From: Moraxellaceae bacterium REDSEA-S32_B1 | GTDB lineage: Bacteria; Pseudomonadota; Gammaproteobacteria; Pseudomonadales; Moraxellaceae | Direction: 5' to 3' | Assembly: GCA_001626925.1 (NCBI GenBank) | Contig: LUOR01000005.1 | Location: 1 to 64,000 of the forward strand | Length of the DNA: 64,000 nucleotides | Part shown: positions 56,401-64,000 of the stretch, piece by piece | Position numbering within the stretch: the stretch's first letter is position 1 | Layout of the letters: each line of letters starts with the position of its first letter | Notes under the pieces: generated by a model | What the model was told of the DNA's origin: nothing | Seen by the model: the letters and a program-made list of their open reading frames with translations, nothing else | The model's database searches: none | Position numbers and translations under genes: made by a program

Positions 56401-59400
56401 ATTAACAGCACTGAAAGCGAAAACGAAAACAGTCAAGAAGCACATGCTATTGACTCAATGGCGATTGGTTCTGATGTTGCAACAACAAGCGCTGCGACTG
56501 ATAGTGTGGCAATCGGATTTGCGGGTGTAACTGCAGAAAATACCAATACTGTTGCGATTGGTAGCAACACAACTAGTGCCAAAGGTGCATCTTCGATAGC
56601 GATAGGTGATGATGCAGAAGCTTCAAATATCAATAATATTGCAATGGGTACAGATGCAATCGCTGCAGGTATTGATAGTATTGCGATCGGACATAACACT
56701 CAGGTTGATAAAACAGGTGGGCAGTCTGATTATGCAGTGGTGATCGGAAGTAGTGCAGAATCACAAAATGCTGACAATGCTACAGCGATCGGTCATACAG
56801 CCGTTGTGCAAGGTGACCAAGGCATCGCTATTGGTAATATCTCTAAAGCAGTCGGTCGAAACAGTATTGCGATGGGGGATAATGCACTTGCGACAGGTGA
56901 AGATGCTGTGGCAATTGGTGAAAAAAGTAATGCCGTTGGGCGAGAGTCTGTGGCAGTGGGTGATAGTAATAATACCTATGCTACAGAGAGTATTGCGGTC
57001 GGTAAGGGTAACAATGTCGGATTATCCACTGTATTGTCCGGCCAATCACAAACATCGCTCTCCGGTGTTCTCGGTAATGGAAACAATGTCAGAGCGAGTA
57101 ATAGCTTTGCAATTGGTAATGCGAATGACGTAGTCAACGCATCATCCGACACTTTTATTTTAGGCAGTAATGTCACCAATACCACCAATGATTCCGTGTT
57201 CTTAGGCAATGAATCAGGTTTTGTAGCGAGCAATACGACGACTCGAGGCAAAGCAACCTATAACACCGAAACAGTGGATGGTATCGCCTATAACTATGCA
57301 GGTGGTACGGCGACAGGAGTCGTGTCTGTTGGCAATGCGTCAGAGAAACGTCGTATCCAAAATGTCGCTGCGGGTCTCGTCAGTGCGAGCAGTACCGATG
57401 CCATCAATGGTAGTCAGCTCTATAGCACTAATGTTGCCTTAAGTAATTTACAAAAGTCTACGGCGACAAATTTGGGTGGAGGTGCTACAGTCAATAGTGA
57501 TGGTTCAGTGAATGCACCAACGTATACTGTCATTACCAATCCAAGTAGCAATACAAGCACTACCTATAATAATGTTGGTGATGCGCTAACAGGATTGAGT
57601 ACCGCAGTAAATCGACCAATTACATTTACTGGCGATAGCGGTTCTACGCAAAGAAAATTGGGTAGTACCTTAATCATTAAAGGTGGTAAAACTACTGGAC
57701 TCACTGAAAATAATATTGGTGTGATTACTACTGACTCTACCATGACGGTGAAGTTAGCAGAAGATATTGATTTGGGTGCCAATGGTAGCGTCAAAATGGG
57801 TGATACATCCATTGATACGGACGGATTGGTGATCGCAAATACAGACCCAACAAAAGTGGTCAGTATTAAAGATACAGGGATTAGTGCGGGTAGTAATAAA
57901 ATCACCAATGTAGCAGCTGGAGATGTAACAAGCACATCGACTGATGCGGTGAATGGCAGTCAGCTTTATGCGACCAATCAGAATGTCACCAATGCTCAAA
58001 ATACAGCAAATACTGCATTAAGCACTGCCAATAAAGGCTTGAATTTTGCCCTGAACAATGTCAATCCTGACAATCTTGCGCTGGGTGATACGGTTAGCTT
58101 TAATAATGGCACCAACACTACAGCAACTTATGATGGTACCACCAATACTTATCAATATAATCTAAATGACAGGATTACACTCACCAATGCTGGTGGTATT
58201 AGCATTCTTAATACTGCTGGGACAGGAAGCGCCGTTGCGATAGATCAAAGTGGTGTTCAAGCAGGTAATGTTAAACTCAATACCTCTACAGGTAAGATTA
58301 CGGGTCTGACCGCAGGTACAGTGAGTGGCACAAGTACAGAAGGCATTAACGGAACTCAGCTCTTCAACAATGCCAGCTCTGTATCGACTGCACTAGGTGG
58401 TGGTTCAAATGTGAGTTCAACTGGAACAGTTATTGCACCAAGCTACACAGTGACCACGAATCCATCGACTGGTGCAAGCACGACAGCAAACAATGTGGGT
58501 GATGCGTTGAGTGGATTGAACACTGCAGTGAATCAACCATTGACCTTTGCAGGCGATACAGGTGCAGACGTTACACGTCAACTGGGTAGTATATTGAATG
58601 TCGAAGGTGGCGCATCAGGTACATTGACTGATAATAACATTGGTGTAGTTGCGAATGGCACAGACACCTTGACGGTGAAATTGGCAGAAGACATTGATCT
58701 AGGTGCAACAGGTAGCGTGACTACAGGTAATACTGTGGTGAACACTAACGGATTGACCATCACGAATCCGACAGATAGCACGAAGACAGTCAGTGTGACC
58801 TCAGGCGGTATCAATGCGGGTGGCAACGTCATTAGCAATGTTGCAGCAGGCAGTGCAGCGACAGATGCAGTGAATGTATCACAATTGGAAGATGCACAAG
58901 CTGCAGCGACAACCGAAGTTGTTGAAGGCAAAAATATCTCTGTGAGTAGCTCGATTGGTACAGATGGACAAACGATCTATACGGTAGCGACGGATGAAGA
59001 TGTTAACTTTAACCAAGTGACCATTGGCAGTACGACGGGTAATAACACTATATTGACCAGTACAGCAGATGGCTTAAGTGTTGGAGGAGACAAGATCACC
59101 AATGTAGCGGCTGGCACGATCAGTGACACCAGTACCGATGCAGTGAATGGTAGTCAGTTGTATGACACTAACCAACAAGTTTCAAGCAACACCACCAACA
59201 TCGCAAATAATACTGCGGATATTGCAGACAATACTGCAGAGATTGCCAAAGGGCTTAACTTTGGTGATGGCGCAACTAGCAATAATTACGCCTTAGGTGA
59301 CACCATTAATGTGACCGAAGCGGACAGTAACATCGAAACCACGACTACCTCGACGGGTGTATCAGTTGGTTTGGCGGATGATATCAGTGTAGAAAGTGTG

Positions 59401-61536
59401 ACTGTGGGTGATAGTACTAATAGTACCGTTTTAACCAGCACAGCGAATGGTTTAAGTGTCAATAATGACAAGATTACCAATGTAGCGGCTGGCACGATCA
59501 GTGACACCAGTACCGATGCTGTAAATGGTAGTCAGTTGTATGACACTAACCAACAAGTAGCAGGGAATACCAGTGCTTTGGGTGGTGGTGCAAACTATGA
59601 TCCAGCAACGAATACCTATACTGCACCAACGTATAACATCAATGGCACCGACTACAGCGATGTTGGCAGTGCTCTCGCAGCGAGCAAAACAGAAGTAAAA
59701 GATGGCAAAAACATTACTGTGACCAGTACAACAGGCACAGATGGACAAATGGTCTATACGGTCGCAACTGATGACGAAGTTGAATTTGACAAAGTGACTG
59801 TGGGTAATGTTGTGGTTGATGCTACAACGAATGACATTACAGGCTTATCGAACACCGCATTGGGTGGCACTGATTTTGCGCAAAGTGGACGTGCAGCGAC
59901 AGAAGAGCAATTGAATGAAACACAAGATAACCTTGTGACCTTGATTGGCGGTAATGCAAGCAATCAAGGCGGAACGGTCACGACTACGGACATTGGTGGC
60001 ACAGGTGCAGACAATGTTAATGATGCAATCGAAACCGTAAATAACACAGCGAAAGCATCGAAAACTGAAGTTAAAAAAGGTCAGAACATCTCTGTAACCA
60101 GTACGACTGGGTCTGATGGACAAACGATCTATACGGTCGCAACTGATGATGACGTGAACTTTAACAGTGTAACCATTGGTGATACAGCTGGCGATAACAC
60201 CGTATTGACTAGCACAACAGATGGCTTAGATGTTGGTGGAGACAAGATCACCAATGTAGCGGCTGGAACGATCAGTGATGGTAGTACCGATGCTGTAAAT
60301 GGTAGTCAACTCTATGGCTTGGGTAATAATGTTACCAATCTCTTTGGTGGTAATGCGACCTATGATGGTGATGTGATTAATTGGACTGATATTGGTGGTA
60401 CAGGTGAAAACACCATTGATGATGCGATTGCTTCGATCAAAGACTCTGCGGATAATGCCAATCAAGGCTGGAATATCTCGACGAATGGTGGCACTGCAAC
60501 CAATGTGAAACCTGCAGATACTGTTGATTTCCAAGGTGATGGCAATGTTGTCGTCAGCAATACAGGTACGGAAGTGACCGTTGGCTTGGCTGATCAAGTC
60601 ACCATTGGTACAGGTGATACTGCCGTATCGATTGATGGTGATACAGGTACGATTACCACTGGTGATGTCACTATTGATGGTTCAACAGGTATTATTACTG
60701 CTGGACAAGTCACTGTTGATGGTGATCAAGGTACAGTGAATGGACTCAGCAATACGACTTGGGATGCAGACAATATTACGTCTGGTCAAGCAGCAACTGA
60801 GGATCAGTTGAAACAAGTTGCAGCCGATGCAGCAAGTAATACGGCTAAGTCGAAATCGACAGTCACTGCTGGTGATAACATTGAAGTCACCACATCAGAA
60901 AATACCGATGGGTCTACCAATTATGAAGTTGCGACAGCGAAAGATGTCACATTTGAAACAGTGACCTCAGACACTGTAACCGCTGGAACGGTGACAGCCG
61001 ATACAGTCAATGTCGGTGATGTGTCGATTACGTCATCAGGGATCCATGCTGGCAACCAAAAAGTCACAAATTTGGCGGCGGGTACAGTGAGTTCAGACTC
61101 AACTGATGCAGTCAATGGTAGTCAGCTCTATGGTCATGCTCAAGCAGTGCAAAACATTATCGGTGGATCAACCACTTATAATGCAGATACTGGCACTTAT
61201 ACCAATAATAATATTGGTGGTACAGGTCAAAGCACCATTGATGCAGCGATTGGTGCAGTCAACAATAATGTGACTTATCTCAATCAACGTGTGAATGATT
61301 TGGAAGATGATCTATCTTCTGGTATTGCTGCGACAGCAGCACTTGAGAACGCACCATTTATTCCTGGTAAATGGACTTATGCGGCAGGTGCATCTTATTA
61401 CAACGATCAAAGTGCAATTGGTGCGACATTAAGACGTACCGCGGATAACGGTCGTTGGTCATTCACTGGTGGTGTTGCTGGAGGTACGAATGGTTCACCA
61501 ATCGTTCGCTTCGGTGTCAGTGGTGTGATTGACTAA
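53488..61536 (+). CDS. Trimeric autotransporter adhesin (YadA/Ata-like), 2682 aa
   Basis: A giant type Vc adhesin. The N-terminus [21 protein letters not shown] is an extended signal peptide region (ESPR), followed by a hydrophobic core ending near AIAAQT. Next come coiled-coil-like repeats of 16-23 residues (DQTDLDSL...), then long YadA-head arrays of AIG-x-x-A type ([20 protein letters not shown]), several neck motifs (ITNVAAG...TDAVNGSQL) alternating with FGG/LGG- and KTEV-type connectors, and a C-terminal four-strand membrane anchor ([17 protein letters not shown]... to FGVSGVID). The start ATG has GGAG 8 nt upstream; the track start five codons earlier is a GTG-region artefact. The partner gene tpgA follows. 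The frame is intact over 8 kb. Confidence 0.95.
   Translation: [2682 protein letters not shown]
53800..54410 (+). repeat. 165-bp in-frame tandem repeats in the adhesin N-terminal stalk
   Basis: A 55-residue unit (16+23+16 residues, each subunit ending in ...TKA or ...SKA) recurs with landmark AATGACGCAACCACTGG-like words at about 53881, 54046, 54211 and 54376, exactly 165 bp apart. Copies are nearly identical at the DNA level, differing at a few synonymous or N/D-type sites. Such units can expand or contract by slippage or recombination and change the stalk length in frame. Confidence 0.88.
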
Positions 61537-61606
61537 ATTGCTAAATCGTAGATTGAAGATGTTGCGGCATCTTCAATCTCTCAGAAGCCCCAATTGAGAG
61601 AATGAT

Positions 61607-62407
61607 ATGAATACATTAAAAAATTTATTGGTTTTGAGTATATTTAGCAGTTTGCCGATTGCCATGGCTGTACATGCTGAGGAGCTGAATACTCAATCAA
61701 GTTCAGAAGAAGTGGTTCAATTTCCTGAAGTGAAAGACAGCTATTTGAAGCAAATCAAGCGTTATGAATATGACGATGTTGCTCGAATAGAAACTGGACT
61801 GAATAAAGACCAGTTTCGTCACTTACTCGGCAACCCTCAGTTCAATGAAGGTGTGTTTGTCAATCGTACGTGGAATTATGTTTTAGATATCCGAATTCCA
61901 AATACACAAGAATACAAACGCTGTCAGTTAAGAATTGATTTTGATCGCAAAAATATTTCGCAAGAATTGTATTGGAAAGGAGAGCAATGTCAGGAAATTG
62001 GTGTTGCATCTTCAAACCAAGTGGCAGTCATTCCTGCGCCGATTGTTCAAGCACAACCACATGAAGCGATTTACAACTTTGAATTTGATAAATTCCAAGT
62101 GAGTGAAATCACCGAAAGTACCGCACCATTACCAGAAGTGGCGGCGCAAATCAAAGCGGATAAGCCACAAGCGGTAAATATTTCAGGTTATACCGATCGC
62201 TTTGGTAGTTTTGAATATAATCAAAGACTATCTTCACAACGTGTTGCGAGTATTTCCAATGCGTTGATTCAATATGGTGTCGATCCAAGTATTATTCGTA
62301 CCGAAGCCAATGGTGCGACATCAACTTTTCAGCACTGTAATGGATCAAAAACAGAACAAACCATTGATTGTCTAACGCCAAACCGCCGTGTCAATGTGCA
62401 ATGGTAG
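61607..62407 (+). CDS. tpgA: TpgA-like peptidoglycan-binding partner of the autotransporter
   Basis: A 266-residue envelope protein with signal peptide [24 protein letters not shown]. The N-terminal half resembles the SmpA/BamE fold ([37 protein letters not shown]), and the C-terminal ~100 residues are an OmpA-type peptidoglycan-binding domain ([46 protein letters not shown]). This architecture and its place directly after a trimeric autotransporter match TpgA of Acinetobacter sp. Tol 5, which anchors AtaA to peptidoglycan and helps its surface display. It lies 70 bp after the adhesin stop with no terminator between, so it is probably cotranscribed. Confidence 0.9.
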   Translation: MNTLKNLLVLSIFSSLPIAMAVHAEELNTQSSSEEVVQFPEVKDSYLKQIKRYEYDDVARIETGLNKDQFRHLLGNPQFNEGVFVNRTWNYVLDIRIPNTQEYKRCQLRIDFDRKNISQELYWKGEQCQEIGVASSNQVAVIPAPIVQAQPHEAIYNFEFDKFQVSEITESTAPLPEVAAQIKADKPQAVNISGYTDRFGSFEYNQRLSSQRVASISNALIQYGVDPSIIRTEANGATSTFQHCNGSKTEQTIDCLTPNRRVNVQW

Positions 62408-62435
62408 GTGCATTAGTTCCGACTTAAACCTGTTC

Positions 62436-62462
62436 AAAAAGCACTCATGATGAGTGCTTTTT
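62436..62462 (+). terminator. Rho-independent terminator after tpgA
   Basis: AAAAAGCACTCAT and ATGAGTGCTTTTT form a near-perfect hairpin centred on one G, with a following T-run; it lies 28 bp after the tpgA stop. The remaining ~210 bp up to the next gene show no other structure I can name. Confidence 0.9.
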
Positions 62463-62673
62463 GCGTTTGAAGAAGAATGTCTATCTGAACAAGCGATGCA
62501 TAATGACTTGATCGATGCGCATCGAATTGCTATAAACAAATGAAAAAATGGATAGAACATACTGCGCATTTTCACGCATAATGCGAACAGATTTCGTTTA
62601 ATTGGTATCAACTTTTAAAAAATTGTTGAGCCACATCTTTTTTTAACATTGATTGCATTCGAGGTAAAAAGCA

Positions 62674-64000
62674 ATGTCCCTGATCCGACGGTGGTTTGAT
62701 CCGATCCGATCGAAATGGTATTTCGATCGTCCGCATCGTCAAGCCGAATTGCCGATTGATCAAGGGATTAGTGCCTATCTGCGCTTGGATGATGTTTATA
62801 GCTATCTTGCGGTTCAACAACTAATACAGCTCGAAGAAATTCTCATCGAAGAGATTCGACCATTAAAAATTGTCATTTCTACGCAAACTGCTCCACCACC
62901 GCAAGGTATGTCGGTCGAAGCATGGCAACACTATACTTTGAATGATGCCAAAATCTTGGCAATGCAACATCGTTTCGCCTTTGATGATGTGCCAGAGATG
63001 CCGACACAGCAGGCTTTGGATCAGGCGCACACCATTCTTGAGCGCACACCGCTGACAGGTCGGGACTTTTTATATTTGCTTGAAGATATTTTCCATATGT
63101 TGTGGAATAAGCAATATGGCAAGTTAAAAATGCTGTATATGATGGCGAAAAATTACCGTCAGCCGAGCGAAGATGCGCAGTTTCGTTTTGATGATACGCC
63201 CATTCTGACGGCATTTTTTAGCTTTGGCGGACGAGAATACCAAGCGGTAGACGATTTACTGCGTTTGACACGTCGTTTACAACAACAGAAATTACTCACT
63301 TCATCGCCAATTTTCCTGATTAATCATATCGAATGGCGTGAGCATCTGATTCAAGATGCCGAAGAGCTGACTGATATACAAGCCATGCAACCTGAGCTTG
63401 ATTTGTATTTCACCTTAGAAAATCCAATTTCATGGTTATTGCTTGCCTATATCAAAGAAGAATTGGCGAATCTCTACAACATCCACATCAATATTTATCC
63501 GCTACCGTATCAAGGGCGTGATTTTTTTGATTGGAGTTTGGCGATGCGACTGTCGAAACGCACCGATGTGGCATTTACGCCATTTTGTCGTCCTGATCAA
63601 AATACCGTTATGGCGATGGCGAAGCTATTTTATCAAGTTGAACCTGAGCAACGTGTTGATGCGGTCTTGGAAATGTTGCGACTGACATGGACAAAGGGCA
63701 AAGATTTAAGCTTGGCGAGCCATCAGCGCAGTGTGTTGATGAGTCATCAGTTTGTCCAAGAAAAAGTGTCTAATGACGAAGTTCATCAAGCTTTACAGCG
63801 TAACCAACAACACTGTGATGCACTACAACAGCCGAATCAACCTGTGATGGTATTGCGCATTGCCGAACAAGAATTTGTCTTCAATAGCTTGTATCGAGTG
63901 TGGATGATTGAAAGTATTTTTTCTAATATTTTGCAAAAGAAATATGAAGCAGAATCTGTATCGAATGAGTCAGACTTAGTTGAAAAAGACTTGGAAATTG
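62674..64000 (+). CDS. DsbA/HCCA-isomerase-like thioredoxin-fold protein (3' end beyond window)
   Basis: Absent from the ORF track because no stop lies in the window. From ATG 62674 (GAGG at 9 nt) the frame is open for 442 codons. The sequence starts MSLIRRWFDPIRSKWYFDRP. Segments such as PILTAFFSFGGREYQAVDDLLRLTRRL and INIYPLPYQGRDFFDWSLAMRL, followed by VAFTPFCRPD, resemble the helical and strand pattern of 2-hydroxychromene-2-carboxylate isomerase/DsbA-like proteins, probably two tandem modules. There is no CXXC motif, so disulfide chemistry is unlikely. The call is by pattern and should be treated as provisional. Confidence 0.6.
   Translation, partial: MSLIRRWFDPIRSKWYFDRPHRQAELPIDQGISAYLRLDDVYSYLAVQQLIQLEEILIEEIRPLKIVISTQTAPPPQGMSVEAWQHYTLNDAKILAMQHRFAFDDVPEMPTQQALDQAHTILERTPLTGRDFLYLLEDIFHMLWNKQYGKLKMLYMMAKNYRQPSEDAQFRFDDTPILTAFFSFGGREYQAVDDLLRLTRRLQQQKLLTSSPIFLINHIEWREHLIQDAEELTDIQAMQPELDLYFTLENPISWLLLAYIKEELANLYNIHINIYPLPYQGRDFFDWSLAMRLSKRTDVAFTPFCRPDQNTVMAMAKLFYQVEPEQRVDAVLEMLRLTWTKGKDLSLASHQRSVLMSHQFVQEKVSNDEVHQALQRNQQHCDALQQPNQPVMVLRIAEQEFVFNSLYRVWMIESIFSNILQKKYEAESVSNESDLVEKDLEI

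Noticed and set aside
53488-61536. Numerous antisense ORFs of 60-126 aa over the adhesin gene
   Set aside because: They mirror the repetitive coding strand, lack ribosome sites and change with each repeat; shadows of the real gene.

Overview
The window looks like a chromosomal segment of an Acinetobacter-type gammaproteobacterium (Moraxellaceae). The evidence is the AT-rich housekeeping genes, the ribB-ribH-nusB-thiL-pgpA and ribF-ileS-lspA-fkpB clusters, a giant ESPR-type trimeric autotransporter followed by a TpgA-like peptidoglycan anchor, and two Acinetobacter-style orphan solute-binding proteins. The assignment rests on recognising protein families and gene order by eye; no database search was possible.

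Region 1 (1-11149) is the right part of a Tn7-like transposon sitting in attTn7 downstream of glmS. Its right end starts with TGT 24 nt after the glmS stop codon and carries three tandem 20-bp candidate TnsB sites. The genes tnsA, tnsB, tnsC and tnsD/tniQ follow, reading away from glmS. The tnsA leader contains a 12-bp hairpin whose 3' arm holds the Shine-Dalgarno sequence. Cargo begins directly at tnsD: a MocR-type regulator whose stop codon overlaps that of tnsD, a divergent BenE-like transporter, a GNAT acetyltransferase, a YggS-type PLP protein and an 85-aa unknown. Two copies of a bipartite operator with identical spacing mark a small regulon. At the far left is a decayed second copy of part of the cargo, interrupted by the end of an IS256-like element. 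The left transposon end is not in the window.

Region 2 (11174-34966) is core metabolism: glmU-glmS; riboflavin synthesis with nusB, thiL and pgpA; serB with a divergent SMP_2-type membrane protein; an SCP2-domain protein; dtd; a lipoprotein; a MATE pump; an AraC regulator; a diiron hydroxylase; modABC; guaB; glmM; pdxH; recJ. Two MITE-like inverted-repeat structures lie in intergenic spaces, at 20916-21116 and 26206-26475.

Region 3 (34967-53234) holds a small outer-membrane barrel protein, an ArsC-like protein, a DUF2147 protein, an HSL-family esterase, a parS-like palindrome beside a frameshifted GNAT gene, two paralogous periplasmic solute-binding proteins flanking an ABC-F ATPase, a candidate small RNA and erpA, then an FMN reductase, a DUF202 protein, the fkpB-lspA-ileS-ribF cluster, a CHAP-like putative amidase, anmK and tyrS. 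Several convergent gene pairs share palindromic bidirectional terminators.

Region 4 (53488-64000) is the surface-adhesion locus: a 2682-residue trimeric autotransporter with 165-bp tandem repeats, its TpgA-like partner, and an incomplete thioredoxin-fold (DsbA/HCCA-isomerase-like) gene that runs off the window end and is missing from the ORF track.
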